Source: Chryseobacterium cheonjiense (GTDB lineage Bacteria > Bacteroidota > Bacteroidia > Flavobacteriales > Weeksellaceae). From it: a stretch of DNA of 64,000 nt. The notes under the pieces are model-generated. The model saw nothing but the letters and a program-made list of their open reading frames with translations. It did not search any database and was not told the DNA's origin. A program made the position numbers and the translations under genes. Shown here in pieces: positions 44,810-53,318 of this stretch. The stretch is taken from contig NZ_JABBGF010000002.1 of NCBI RefSeq assembly GCF_012927265.1, forward strand, positions 248,001-312,000, read 5' to 3'. Every line of letters begins with the position of its first letter. Position 1 is the first letter of the stretch.

Positions 44810-45109
44810 ATGAAACTCTGGAGTATTATTACATTACTGTTTTTTCTAAACTTCACGGCTTTACCGGGTATTGCTTCGGTATTGGGCTGGGATCTTACGA
44901 GAACAAATGTTGTAATCAGCGAAGAGGAACCACACTCACACCCGTCATCTTTTATTGTTTATGAAAAGACACTTCCAAAACCACTGGACGTATTCGATTA
45001 TCTCAAGTTTTTCGAAACTTCTCTGGAAGAAAAATCTTTTGTACCGGTAGATGATTCCTTTCATCTGTCGCCCTTACTTTCCATATTTTCTCCGCCTCCG
45101 GAAGCTTAA
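44810..45109 (+). CDS. Small secreted or membrane-anchored protein of unknown function
   Basis: 99 residues, 20 nt after the carbonic anhydrase gene, so cotranscribed. N-terminal hydrophobic segment (residues 3-25, ending LPGIASVLG) is a signal peptide or anchor; the rest is short and acidic with EEEPHSHPSSF and a Pro-rich tail SPPPEA. The tandem His of PHSHP might bind metal, but that is a guess. I recognise no domain. Its position between carbonic anhydrase and SulP suggests a role in the same process. Confidence 0.65.
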   Translation: MKLWSIITLLFFLNFTALPGIASVLGWDLTRTNVVISEEEPHSHPSSFIVYEKTLPKPLDVFDYLKFFETSLEEKSFVPVDDSFHLSPLLSIFSPPPEA

Positions 45110-45140
45110 TTTTTATCATTAGACTTTATCATGTTCATAC

Positions 45141-45148
45141 CATATTTG
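45141..45148 (+). promoter_or_regulatory. Possible -7 box before the SulP gene
   Basis: CATATTTG is one base off TAnnTTTG and identical to the candidate boxes of both susC genes. It is about 105 nt before the SulP ATG. Weak evidence; the gene may equally be read from the upstream promoter. Confidence 0.3.
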
Positions 45149-45201
45149 GTATCGGACGCCTATGTACTATTGTAAAAATTAAATTTCCAATCTTTTGTAA
45201 T

Positions 45202-45227
45202 TGATTTATTAAGAGCAGAATAAATCA
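45202..45227 (+). other. Hairpin in the leader of the SulP gene
   Basis: TGATTTATT and AATAAATCA form a perfect 9-bp stem with an 8-nt loop, 25 nt before the start codon. There is no T run. It might tune mRNA stability or translation; AT-only stems are common by chance here. Confidence 0.35.
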
Positions 45228-45252
45228 GTTCTATTCACAGCAGTTTGACATC

Positions 45253-46845
45253 ATGAAAAAAACATCATTAATAGGAGGAATAAAGGAGAATTTCCCTTCA
45301 GGACTCGTTGTATTTTTAGTAGCACTTCCCCTTTGTTTAGGAATTGCGCTTGCTTCAGGCGCACCTCCTTTATCGGGAGTTATTGCAGGAATCGTGGGAG
45401 GCCTTGTAATCGGCACCATCAGTAATTCCAATATTTCCGTATCGGGACCGGCAGCCGGATTAACCGCTATCGTACTGACAGCAATCACAGATCTCGGTGC
45501 ATTTAATATTTTCCTTTGTGCGGGTATTATTGCCGGAGTTATTCAGTTGGTTTTAGGATTCATACGGGCAGGAAGCATTTCCAATTATTTTCCCAATAAC
45601 GTTATTGAAGGAATGCTTGCCGCCATCGGGATCATTATTATTTTAAAACAGATTCCACACGCCCTGGGATTTGATAAAGATTACGAAGGGCACCAGTCGA
45701 TCTTTGACAACGGACTTAATTTCGGCTATTTTTCCGAATTATTCGGAGCTATTCATCCGGGAGCAATTATTGTGACCCTAGTTTCAATATCCATATTAAT
45801 CATTTGGGATAAAGTTCATGTTTTAAAAAGAATAAAAATGCTTCCCGGCGCTTTGGTAGCCGTAGTAGCAGGGATCATTCTGAATGAAATATTTAAAATG
45901 ACGGGCAGCTCACTGGCAATACAGACCCAGCATCTGGTGTCGCTGCCGGTGCCACAGTCACTGGATGACTTTAAAAACCTTATCACAACTCCGGATTTCA
46001 ACGGATTTATGAATCCGAAGGTTTGGATAGCGGGAGCAACAATCGCAATCGTAGCATCTATTGAAACACTGCTTTGTATTGAAGCTTCAGACAGGCTGGA
46101 TGTACAGCGAAGAATAACAGATACCAATCTGGAGTTAAAAGCCCAGGGAATAGGAAACCTGGTAAGCTCATTTATCGGCGGACTACCAATGACTTCCGTG
46201 GTGGTTCGAAGCTCTGCGAATGCCAATGCAGGAGCGACATCAAAAACCTCAACAATTATTCACGGTATTCTTCTGTTGATTTGTGTTTTATCAATTCCGA
46301 TTATTTTAAATCTTATTCCTCTTTCTACGCTGGCTGCAGTATTGATCTTGGTTGGATATAAGCTGGCAAAACCGGCTACTTTCAGGCATTTCTGGCAACT
46401 GGGAAAATTTCAGTTCATCCCTTTTGTGGCAACTGTGATTGCTGTTGTCGCTACAGATCTGCTGAAAGGCGTGGGAATAGGACTGGCGATCTCAGTTTTC
46501 TATATACTGCAGGGAAATATGAAAAGAGCCTACTATCTGAGCAGGGAAAAGCTTAATGATGCAGATGAAATTACAGTCAAACTCGCCGAGGAAGTTTCAT
46601 TCCTGAATAAAGCCGCGATTAAAAAAACATTGAAAAATATAAAGCCGAACTCTACCGTTACCATTGACGCCAGAGGAACCTCTTATATTGCCACCGATGT
46701 TTTGGAGATGATTCAGGATTTTGCCAATATCCGGGCTAAAGAAGAAGACATTAATGTAGAACTCTTAGGGTTCAAAACCTCATACAAAGACTATGAAAGA
46801 GATGAAGATTCTCATATTGTAGTTACTCATAAACGAGCAATGTAA
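45253..46845 (+). CDS. SulP family anion transporter with STAS domain (probable bicarbonate transporter)
   Basis: 530 residues. About 11-12 hydrophobic segments (FPSGLVVFLVALPLCLGIALASGAPP starts the typical SulP first helix; ISGPAAGLTAIV-like SVSGPAAGLTAIVL is the substrate-binding signature), and a cytoplasmic STAS domain at about residues 430-525 (STVTIDARGTSYIATDVLEMI). SulP members carry sulfate, bicarbonate or other anions. Here carbonic anhydrase genes on both sides favour bicarbonate, probably with sodium as in BicA. Start ATG follows an upstream hairpin. Confidence 0.93.
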   Translation: MKKTSLIGGIKENFPSGLVVFLVALPLCLGIALASGAPPLSGVIAGIVGGLVIGTISNSNISVSGPAAGLTAIVLTAITDLGAFNIFLCAGIIAGVIQLVLGFIRAGSISNYFPNNVIEGMLAAIGIIIILKQIPHALGFDKDYEGHQSIFDNGLNFGYFSELFGAIHPGAIIVTLVSISILIIWDKVHVLKRIKMLPGALVAVVAGIILNEIFKMTGSSLAIQTQHLVSLPVPQSLDDFKNLITTPDFNGFMNPKVWIAGATIAIVASIETLLCIEASDRLDVQRRITDTNLELKAQGIGNLVSSFIGGLPMTSVVVRSSANANAGATSKTSTIIHGILLLICVLSIPIILNLIPLSTLAAVLILVGYKLAKPATFRHFWQLGKFQFIPFVATVIAVVATDLLKGVGIGLAISVFYILQGNMKRAYYLSREKLNDADEITVKLAEEVSFLNKAAIKKTLKNIKPNSTVTIDARGTSYIATDVLEMIQDFANIRAKEEDINVELLGFKTSYKDYERDEDSHIVVTHKRAM

Positions 46846-46894
46846 ATCCATTGTTTAATAATTTTTTTAACTTTAAAAAATATAAATAGATTAT

Positions 46895-47530
46895 ATGAAA
46901 GCACACACGCACGAAACTCAGTCTACCATAACCCCTGAAAGAGCATTAGACTTTTTAAAGGAAGGGAACCAGAGATTTGTAAATAACCTTAAAGCCAACA
47001 GAGATCTTCTGGAGCAGGTAAATGCCACCCGCGAAGGGCAGTGGCCATTTGCCGTGGTTCTGAGCTGCATAGACAGCCGTACTTCCGCCGAGCTTATTTT
47101 CGATCAGGGTCTTGGAGATATTTTCAGCATCAGAATTGCCGGAAATTTTGTAAATCAGGATATTCTGGGCTCTATGGAGTTCGGATGTAATGTGGCAGGT
47201 TCCAAGCTGGTAGTTGTTTTGGGGCACACCAAATGCGGAGCACTGAAAGGCGGTCTGGATGCCGCACAAATTGAAGGATTGGGTATGGATAACCTGAACC
47301 ATCTTATCAACCATTTTGATCCTATCATTAAACAGGTTATTGAAGAAGGAGAAGAACGTTCTTCAAAAAACAGCGATCTTTTAGAGAGATTAAACCATCA
47401 GAACGTAAAAAGCGCTATTGAAGATATCCGCAAACAAAGCTCGACACTCAGAAAGCTTGAGGAGGAAGGCAAGATAAAAATTGTAGGAGCCAATTACGAT
47501 GTAGAAACAGGAGCTGTAAGCTGGTTATAA
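46895..47530 (+). CDS. Beta-class carbonic anhydrase (copy 2)
   Basis: 211 residues. SCIDSRTSAELIF (Cys, Asp/Arg), IRIAGNFVN and VVLGHTKCGALKGG (His, Cys) give the full zinc site. Belongs to a different branch from copy 1, with an N-terminal TPERALDFLKEGNQRFVNN segment, and no signal peptide is seen. It comes 49 nt after the SulP gene without a visible promoter, so it is probably read with it, and a strong terminator follows (47624-47650). Confidence 0.96.
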   Translation: MKAHTHETQSTITPERALDFLKEGNQRFVNNLKANRDLLEQVNATREGQWPFAVVLSCIDSRTSAELIFDQGLGDIFSIRIAGNFVNQDILGSMEFGCNVAGSKLVVVLGHTKCGALKGGLDAAQIEGLGMDNLNHLINHFDPIIKQVIEEGEERSSKNSDLLERLNHQNVKSAIEDIRKQSSTLRKLEEEGKIKIVGANYDVETGAVSWL

Positions 47531-47623
47531 GCAATCTCTTATTCTCTCTGGTTGAAACTGGAGAAATCAATACAATATGTTATCGTTAGATAGATTGGAA
47601 ATTAAATTTTAAAAGTACATCAG

Positions 47624-47652
47624 AAGACCATCAGAATGATGGTCTTTTTTAT
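47624..47652 (+). terminator. Terminator of the carbonic anhydrase/SulP unit
   Basis: AAGACCATCA and TGATGGTCTT form a perfect 10-bp stem with loop GAA, followed directly by a T run (47645-47650). Confidence 0.93.
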
Positions 47653-47721
47653 TTATAGTATTTCCAATTTCATAATTATAATTGAGATAAAGCGCCGCAT
47701 TATAGTTCGCCTTAAAATTCT

Positions 47722-47729
47722 TACTTTTG
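47722..47729 (+). promoter_or_regulatory. -7 box for the small secreted protein gene
   Basis: TACTTTTG matches TAnnTTTG. A frame opening with TTG at 47727 would overlap this box, so ATG 47754 is the start, with a leader near 20 nt. Confidence 0.6.
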
Positions 47730-47753
47730 AATGGTAAAACTCTAAGATTAATT

Positions 47754-48194
47754 ATGGCTGCACCACTAAAACTACTTCTTTTCGTATTTCTTTTTTTTCT
47801 GAACGGTTTTCTTAAATCTCAGGAAACTTCCGGTAAAAAAACCATAACGGATACACTGGCTTATGCAAAAAGATTTGAAATTAATAAAGAAAAATACATC
47901 GGAAAACCCTTCTCACTCCTTCTGAAAGATATGATGCAGATGCAACCTAAACAAGCTAAATCCGAATTCAGAGAAGATACCAATTATCCTCTTCCGAGCA
48001 CTGCATTTACTTTTTCAGATAAGGATATCAATTCCGGAAATGGTGTTACTATGATTGTCAGATGGAAAGCTGATGACACGGCAACTACCCCTTTGGAATT
48101 TTTTGAACAGGAACACAATTACCGTTTCACACCTAATGAAAAGAACTTCCTGGAGAAAAAAGTAATACGCGATATTACCGTGTACAAACGATAA
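47754..48194 (+). CDS. Secreted protein of unknown function
   Basis: 146 residues from ATG 47754. N-terminal signal peptide (LKLLLFVFLFFLNGFLKSQ, cleavage near Gln). The mature part has an alpha segment (KIGKPFSLLLKDMMQM-like: YIGKPFSLLLKDMMQMQPKQ) and a beta-rich end (GVTMIVRWKADDT ... RDITVYKR). No family recognised; the layout resembles small periplasmic proteins of Flavobacteria. It ends 2 nt before the convergent pth stop. Confidence 0.75.
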   Translation: MAAPLKLLLFVFLFFLNGFLKSQETSGKKTITDTLAYAKRFEINKEKYIGKPFSLLLKDMMQMQPKQAKSEFREDTNYPLPSTAFTFSDKDINSGNGVTMIVRWKADDTATTPLEFFEQEHNYRFTPNEKNFLEKKVIRDITVYKR

Positions 48195-48196
48195 CT

Positions 48197-48760
48197 TTAT
48201 TTCCCGTTAAAAGCAGACATCGTATTATTAATTCCGGCAAATACAAATGACAAGCTTGCCTTGGAAAATTTTTCTATTCTTTCGGGAAGTGCCGCATTTT
48301 CTTCTTCACTCCATGTTCCGAGCACATAATCTACCTGCCTGCCTTCGGAAAAATCTGCTGATATCCCAAAACGCAGCCGTGCATAATTTTGGGTATGAAG
48401 AACCTCGTTGATATTTTTAAGGCCGTTGTGTCCGGCATCAGATCCTTTTCCTTTCATTCTTAAAGTGCCAAAAGGAAGTGCCAGATCGTCTGTTATGATC
48501 AATACATTTTCCAGCGGAATATTTTCTTTCTGCATCCAGTATTTCACTGCATTTCCGGAGAGATTCATGTAAGTATCCGGTTTTAACACCAATACTCTTC
48601 TTCCTTTATATTTACCGTCTGCCATCCATCCGAAGTTGGTACTATTGAAAGGAACTTCCAGCGTTTCCGCGATTTTATCAGCTACTTTAAAACCTATATT
48701 ATGACGCGTATTTTCATATTCTGAGCCTTTGTTTCCAAGGCCTACTATCAAATATTTCAT
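48197..48760 (-). CDS. pth: Peptidyl-tRNA hydrolase
   Basis: 187 residues. Frees tRNA from stalled peptidyl-tRNA. Family motifs are intact: VGLGNKGSEYENTRHNIGF (Asn10 and catalytic His20), PDTYMNLSG (Asn), ITDDLALPFG (Asp) and GSDAGHNGLKNI (His/Asn). Normal length and position-independent housekeeping gene, with its own -7 box at 48775-48782 and very short leader. Confidence 0.97.
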   Translation of the reverse strand: MKYLIVGLGNKGSEYENTRHNIGFKVADKIAETLEVPFNSTNFGWMADGKYKGRRVLVLKPDTYMNLSGNAVKYWMQKENIPLENVLIITDDLALPFGTLRMKGKGSDAGHNGLKNINEVLHTQNYARLRFGISADFSEGRQVDYVLGTWSEEENAALPERIEKFSKASLSFVFAGINNTMSAFNGK

Positions 48761-48774
48761 TGAGAAATTTTTTG

Positions 48775-48782
48775 CAAAATTA
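48775..48782 (-). promoter_or_regulatory. -7 box for pth
   Basis: Reverse strand TAATTTTG matches TAnnTTTG and ends 14 nt before the pth start, giving a leader of about 10 nt. Confidence 0.5.
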
Positions 48783-48792
48783 AGGTATTAAA

Positions 48793-48823
48793 ACAAAAAA
48801 CTCAACCTGTAAAGATTGAGTTT
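48793..48823 (-). terminator. Terminator after the 310-residue lipoprotein gene
   Basis: On the reverse strand AAACTCAA and TTGAGTTT pair (8 bp, 10-nt loop) and T-rich sequence follows. It lies between the lipoprotein stop (48847) and the pth promoter. Confidence 0.75.
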
Positions 48824-48846
48824 AATAATATTTTAAAAGATTATTG

Positions 48847-49779
48847 TTACAATGGCTTGTAAATGTAGTTTACGCCATATCCTTTTCTCATGTAGGTCTG
48901 CGCATCATAATTGTAATTTGTAGAAACAACTACCGGTATCGGTACCGGTTGCGTCAGATCGGCAACAGACTTTCTTTTAGGACTGTTTGGTGACAGGATC
49001 CAGCTGTCCAGGTCATTTTTTTCTGTTGATAACAATCTGGAAATTTTATAGGCCATTGGCAGCAAAGTAAACGGATTGATCTGCGCATCATAATCGGAGA
49101 ATTCATAACCGTATTTTGACGTTACAGCACCGAATACACCCCCTGCAACAGGTCCGTAGCTTCTCACTACTTTCGTTACATTATCACCAGAATATTCATA
49201 ATTAGTTTCTGAGTAATTGGTATATGCAAAAGGTACCCCTATTGCTTCATCACCTGTCCGCATTACAATCTTAGCCAGCTTTGAAGTGGTAGAACTGTAG
49301 GTAAGGTTATAAAGTGTTTTTGATTTTCTAAGAATCACCCATGGCCCCGGAATAGTGGAAGGTGGCACAGGAGGTGTTCTCTTATATACGGAACGGGTTT
49401 CGGAAATAATATCCAATGTGCCTGTATTACCATAGGTAAACTGCTGTTCGTATGAAGTACTGTCTGTATCCAGCGTTCCGTTATTGTCAGAATCCAGAAA
49501 ACCTTTGAAGGTTACTCTGCTTATTTTATCACCACTATACTGCACATCAGTTACAGACGCTTTTCTTGTGATAACTTTCGATACCTGAAGGCCGTTATAA
49601 TAATAGGTAGCCAGTGTATCAGCATCCGTAATTTCTCTATACAATGCACGTGCGCCGATAAGCCCTGTATTGTTGTTGATATCAAGCAGCGGATTTCCGT
49701 CTTCATCTGCCAAATCTTTACAAGAATGAACTGTAGAAATACCTACTAAAAGCAAAATAAAATAAAAAAGTCTTTTCAT
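48847..49779 (-). CDS. Lipoprotein of unknown function (YIYKPL pair, member 1)
   Basis: 310 residues. Signal peptide with lipobox VHSC (Cys20), followed by the acidic KDLADEDGN. Repeated strands of the form VTRKASVTDVQYSGDKISRVTF and NYEYSGDNVTKVVRSYG recall RHS/YD-like or DUF-type beta repeats that occur in Flavobacteria lipoproteins. The protein ends in YNYDAQTYMRKGYGVNYIYKPL-like residues (only the final YIYKPL is shared exactly with the gene at 49882-50733). So the two are paralogues in tandem. Probably outer-membrane anchored, function unknown. Own -7 box at 49807-49814. Confidence 0.75.
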   Translation of the reverse strand: MKRLFYFILLLVGISTVHSCKDLADEDGNPLLDINNNTGLIGARALYREITDADTLATYYYNGLQVSKVITRKASVTDVQYSGDKISRVTFKGFLDSDNNGTLDTDSTSYEQQFTYGNTGTLDIISETRSVYKRTPPVPPSTIPGPWVILRKSKTLYNLTYSSTTSKLAKIVMRTGDEAIGVPFAYTNYSETNYEYSGDNVTKVVRSYGPVAGGVFGAVTSKYGYEFSDYDAQINPFTLLPMAYKISRLLSTEKNDLDSWILSPNSPKRKSVADLTQPVPIPVVVSTNYNYDAQTYMRKGYGVNYIYKPL

Positions 49780-49806
49780 TCCAAGGTGGGATTATTTATT
49801 TTTCCA

Positions 49807-49814
49807 CAAATATA
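49807..49814 (-). promoter_or_regulatory. -7 box for lipoprotein member 1
   Basis: Reverse strand TATATTTG matches TAnnTTTG, 27 nt before the ATG at 49779. Confidence 0.55.
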
Positions 49815-49881
49815 GTTTTTTTTTGAATAAAAATCATGTTTTTATTCCTTTTCAGAGAAAACTAATAACGATAAAATATAG

Positions 49882-50733
49882 TTAAAGTGGTTTATATATA
49901 TACTTCACAATTTGTCCGGGATCCGATATCGGATAATTCTGCGAATCGTACAGATAGGATTTCGGAACGCTGATCTGTGGCGCACCCGGATTAATCAAGG
50001 TAATTTTCCCGGTATTATTAGACGACAGCGCATTAAAATTAATAGGGAACAATGTACCTGTAACCATGAAATATTCTTTTGGTAGAGTCGTGTAAGGATT
50101 TATTTTAGAATCATAATTATCGTATGCATAGGACATGGCCGTGGATGTTGAAGGGTCCGGATTACCACCGTTCATCAGCATAGTCGTATACTCAAGTTTT
50201 GTAACATTTCCTGCGGCGAATGTAAATTTATTTTCAACATAATGAGTGTAGCTGGTGCTGCCTCCCATCTTTTTCTTTTCCACAATTCTGTACAACTGTC
50301 CGTTGGCATCATAATACACTGTAAAATCACTATGGTTTGTGGTAGATAACAACGTCTGATCCATTGTTATTCCCGATAATTTGCCCGCTGTATAGTCAAG
50401 AGTATAAAGATTATCTATGACGTGCGGACTAACATTATCCAAATACCTGATTTTAGAGATCTTGTTGCCGGAATACGTAACAGTAGCAGTAATCGTATTG
50501 GTGCTTCCCGCATCTCTGATAAAAGCCTGTGATAGAATTCCCGCATTGGTAATATATTCTTCCTGATCTGTTGTTCCGCTTGTAAGCTTACTCAGAATCC
50601 TTGGTCCGGTAATTGTCTGGCCGGCAGAGCTGTTGTTATTCTGATTTGGCGGATCTTCTGTAGTATTGTCACAAGAAATGGAAAAACTTAATGCCAGAAA
50701 GGCAAGAGATGAAATAAAGTACCTCTTTATCAT
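49882..50733 (-). CDS. Lipoprotein of unknown function (YIYKPL pair, member 2)
   Basis: 283 residues. Lipobox SISC (Cys21), then DNTTEDPPNQNNNSS, a short flexible acidic/Asn linker. Beta-rich repeats such as TVTYSGNKISKIRYL and FTAGN-type turns (FTFAAGNVTKLEYT), as in member 1. Ends IVKYIYKPL, matching the end of member 1. Separate -7 box at 50756-50763, so the pair is not one transcript by necessity. Probably surface or periplasmic; no function known to me. Confidence 0.75.
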   Translation of the reverse strand: MIKRYFISSLAFLALSFSISCDNTTEDPPNQNNNSSAGQTITGPRILSKLTSGTTDQEEYITNAGILSQAFIRDAGSTNTITATVTYSGNKISKIRYLDNVSPHVIDNLYTLDYTAGKLSGITMDQTLLSTTNHSDFTVYYDANGQLYRIVEKKKMGGSTSYTHYVENKFTFAAGNVTKLEYTTMLMNGGNPDPSTSTAMSYAYDNYDSKINPYTTLPKEYFMVTGTLFPINFNALSSNNTGKITLINPGAPQISVPKSYLYDSQNYPISDPGQIVKYIYKPL

Positions 50734-50755
50734 ACGTTATTAATTTTTTAGGTTT

Positions 50756-50763
50756 CAAATATA
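50756..50763 (-). promoter_or_regulatory. -7 box for lipoprotein member 2
   Basis: Reverse strand TATATTTG matches TAnnTTTG, 22 nt before the ATG at 50733. Confidence 0.55.
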
Positions 50764-50846
50764 ATTCATTTTCTTTAACTTGTGGATTAAATATATTTAA
50801 ATATGCATAAAGAAGAGGTAATTTTAGAAATTAGATAAACTTTCAA

Positions 50847-51590
50847 CTAATAAGGTTGCAGCACTGATGTGGTAAATACAGATTGAGCCATTGCATTATT
50901 AAGATACGTTGTATTAGAAGGTATTCCTATTCCCAGTGTTCCTGAATTTAGATTTCTTTTCGTACAGGCTACCTTTACTGAATAATTATTTTTAGGGACA
51001 ACATCTGTAAGTGTTGCATTAAGATTAAAGATTTTATAAGATCCGTCTGTACCGATTATAACATCTGTTCTCACTGCCTTTAGTACATCATCCAGGAAAA
51101 TTCCGCACGCAAATCCTGATGAAGAATTTCCGTTTCCCGTTTTTTGTGCAGTCGTTTGAAACGTAAATACAACTTTATTGGTAGGTTTACTTATTGAAAA
51201 AGTATCCTGCGTTCCTGACAATACTGTCCATGTATTGTTAATTACAGAGTTTTCCACGTATGGTGTTGTCGATCCATTGGATCCGCTAAATGTCGCCCCG
51301 GTCTGATCCGTTAATGTACTGATATAGAAAATAGACATACTGCCCTGCCCATCTGCAACCTTTATGTTTTTCCAGTCGTTTACGGAAAGATCGGAACTGT
51401 TATGGAATATTGTTCCTACAGCACCGGCATCTCCCTTTACGGTATTTGTTCCTCCTATCCTGAATTCTTTTCGGATATTGAGATCTCCGTTAACATCCAG
51501 AGTTCCTACGGGATTGGCTATATTGATACCCACCTGCGCACAGGAGCAGATTGAAATTACTGATAATACAATAGTAAATATTTTTCTCAT
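50847..51590 (-). CDS. Secreted protein, tandem paralogue 3 of 3
   Basis: 247 residues. Signal peptide ending CAQ, then VGINIANPVGTLDVNGDLNIRKEFRIGG, the start shared by all three genes of this group (form G-I-x-x-x-x-P-x-x-x-L-D-V-N-G). The rest is predicted beta (TQDTFSISKPTNKVVFTFQTTAQ, FACGIFLDDVLKAVRTD, then YSVKVACTKRN). Similar 'LDVNG' starts occur in many Flavobacteriia surface proteins; I do not know the function. Third gene of the operon, 3 nt after its neighbour. Confidence 0.72.
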   Translation of the reverse strand: MRKIFTIVLSVISICSCAQVGINIANPVGTLDVNGDLNIRKEFRIGGTNTVKGDAGAVGTIFHNSSDLSVNDWKNIKVADGQGSMSIFYISTLTDQTGATFSGSNGSTTPYVENSVINNTWTVLSGTQDTFSISKPTNKVVFTFQTTAQKTGNGNSSSGFACGIFLDDVLKAVRTDVIIGTDGSYKIFNLNATLTDVVPKNNYSVKVACTKRNLNSGTLGIGIPSNTTYLNNAMAQSVFTTSVLQPY

Positions 51591-51593
51591 AAT

Positions 51594-52406
51594 TTAATTA
51601 GTTACTGGATTAAACACTTCAGGAACTTCATAAGCATCTACCTTAAGAGAGGACTGGGTAATAAAGCTGTCAATATTTGTAGCCACGTTGATTCCTATCC
51701 CAAGTGTAGCCGAAGAGTTATACGATTTTAGTCTTGCACAGGCCACGCTTACCGTATGATTCCCTTTTGAAAGGTTTTCTGCAATTCCGATCTGGTTGTG
51801 CGTAATAAATGTATTCGTTGCCGAGCTGGCCTTAATATTTCTTTGTCTTAAATTAACCAGTTTATCATCAACAAAAATTCCGCATGCATAATCTATGGAA
51901 ATATCGGGATTTCCGTTGCTGGGAAAATCTGCCTGTACTACTGTTTCGAACTGAAAGTACATTTTGCTCGTAGCGCTGTATAAAGTAAACGGCTGTGATA
52001 ATGATGAAATTTTTCTAAATAGATTTAATGCACTTATATTAGTATTCTTTACAAGTGAAGTTGATATAGACGCTCCATTTGTAGATTCTTCTGACGAAGT
52101 GAATTTTACTCCCGTTCTATCAGAAAAAGAATTACTGAAAATAAGGTAAAACTTATTCTGCTCATAATCAGGAATACGCAACGTTTTCCAGATCGGAGGA
52201 TACCCTTCACCCTGTGAAACAAGAATCTGATCATTGACTCCTGTAGTCAACTGATTATTGGCTGCATTTGGTACGGACAATTTTCCTCTGAGATTCATAT
52301 CTCCATTTACATCAAGGATCGATTTGGGCGTTTTTGTATTAATCCCTATCTGTGCACATATCGATAATTTTATTGCAGATAATAATAATATTAATAATTT
52401 TTTCAT
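51594..52406 (-). CDS. Secreted protein, tandem paralogue 2 of 3
   Basis: 270 residues. Signal peptide (LSICAQ), then IGINTKTPKSILDVNGDMNLRGKLSV. A conserved turn GVNDQILVSQGEGYPPIWKTLRI matches the same place in paralogue 1 (GLNGQVLVSQGEGLPPVWKSLNV). The central SYACGIFVDDKLV-like stretch (DYACGIFVDDKLVNLRQ) and HTVSVACARL are also common to all three. Middle gene of a tight operon (7-nt and 3-nt gaps). Confidence 0.72.
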   Translation of the reverse strand: MKKLLILLLSAIKLSICAQIGINTKTPKSILDVNGDMNLRGKLSVPNAANNQLTTGVNDQILVSQGEGYPPIWKTLRIPDYEQNKFYLIFSNSFSDRTGVKFTSSEESTNGASISTSLVKNTNISALNLFRKISSLSQPFTLYSATSKMYFQFETVVQADFPSNGNPDISIDYACGIFVDDKLVNLRQRNIKASSATNTFITHNQIGIAENLSKGNHTVSVACARLKSYNSSATLGIGINVATNIDSFITQSSLKVDAYEVPEVFNPVTN

Positions 52407-52413
52407 AATGATA

Positions 52414-53229
52414 TTAGTAGGTTACAAATTCAATAACATCTACCTTAAAAACAGATTCTAAAATAAATGCATTGGAAATGGTATTGCTGTTTGATATATT
52501 TCTGCCGATGGTAAATTCAGAATTCAGACTGGACGAATCTATTTTACGACACGCCACTTCTATTTTCTGATTGCCTGCGGGCACATTCTGCTCGGTATAA
52601 TTAAGCGTAAAAATATAATCCTGCAGGCCCAGCTTTTCAGAATTATTATTCGAGGAAATTTTATCGGGTCTCACTGCCACAAGTTTTCCGTTCCTGAAAA
52701 CACCGCATGTAAAGGTGATACTTTGTGAGGATGTTGCGGATGGTGCTTTTATTTCAACTCCTGTCTGAAATTGATAATTAAGCTTGTTTTTACTGTTTTT
52801 AATAACAAAATTATTTTCAAGAGCAGCAATTTTCACCCATTTTCCTTTAGTTAAATCAGTAATATCATCACCGATATTACTTTGATAAATACCATCCGCT
52901 GCAACACCTGTAGAAAGGCTTGCGATGCCAACCTGATCTGACGACAAATATGAGTTTATAAGCTTGTACTGTCCCTCTTCCACAAAGGATACGTTCAAAG
53001 ATTTCCACACAGGAGGCAAACCTTCACCCTGGGAAACTAAAACCTGACCATTAAGCCCGGCGCTGCCTACCTGCGAAGAATTACCGCCAACTCTCAATTC
53101 TTTTCTTAGGGAAGTTGTTCCGTTAACATCAAGCACAGAATTTGGAGATTTTGTACTAATCCCAACCTGTGCATTTAATATCACTGAAAACAACAATCCG
53201 GCCATACATTTGTGTTTAGTTTTTTTCAT
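52414..53229 (-). CDS. Secreted protein, tandem paralogue 1 of 3
   Basis: 271 residues from ATG 53229. A longer frame to 53253 is rejected since it would start upstream of the -7 box (53235-53242). Signal peptide ending LNAQ, then VGISTKSPNSVLDVNGTTSLRKEL. Shares VSQGEGLPPVWK, FTCGVFRNGKLVAVRPD and QKIEVACRKI with its two neighbours. First gene of the operon; mRNA may be leaderless (see promoter). Function unknown; probably surface or extracellular because of the signal peptide and repeat-like beta content. Confidence 0.72.
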   Translation of the reverse strand: MKKTKHKCMAGLLFSVILNAQVGISTKSPNSVLDVNGTTSLRKELRVGGNSSQVGSAGLNGQVLVSQGEGLPPVWKSLNVSFVEEGQYKLINSYLSSDQVGIASLSTGVAADGIYQSNIGDDITDLTKGKWVKIAALENNFVIKNSKNKLNYQFQTGVEIKAPSATSSQSITFTCGVFRNGKLVAVRPDKISSNNNSEKLGLQDYIFTLNYTEQNVPAGNQKIEVACRKIDSSSLNSEFTIGRNISNSNTISNAFILESVFKVDVIEFVTY

Positions 53230-53234
53230 AAAGA

Positions 53235-53242
53235 CAAATATA
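53235..53242 (-). promoter_or_regulatory. -7 box of the tandem paralogue operon, leaderless candidate
   Basis: Reverse strand TATATTTG is followed by five bases (TCTTT) and then ATG at 53229. With the usual 4-7 nt distance to the transcription start, the mRNA would begin at or next to the start codon. Confidence 0.55.
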
Positions 53243-53318
53243 TAAAAAATCACACCGAGTTGATATAATTTTATTAAAATTTATATTACATGAAATTAAA
53301 ACATAAAGAGTGCATCAA

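Noticed and set aside
44810..45109. The 99-residue frame being a chance frame
   Set aside because: Rejected as noise because it has a clear signal-peptide-like start, sits 20 nt after a real gene on the same strand and fills the space to the next gene; kept as a CDS.
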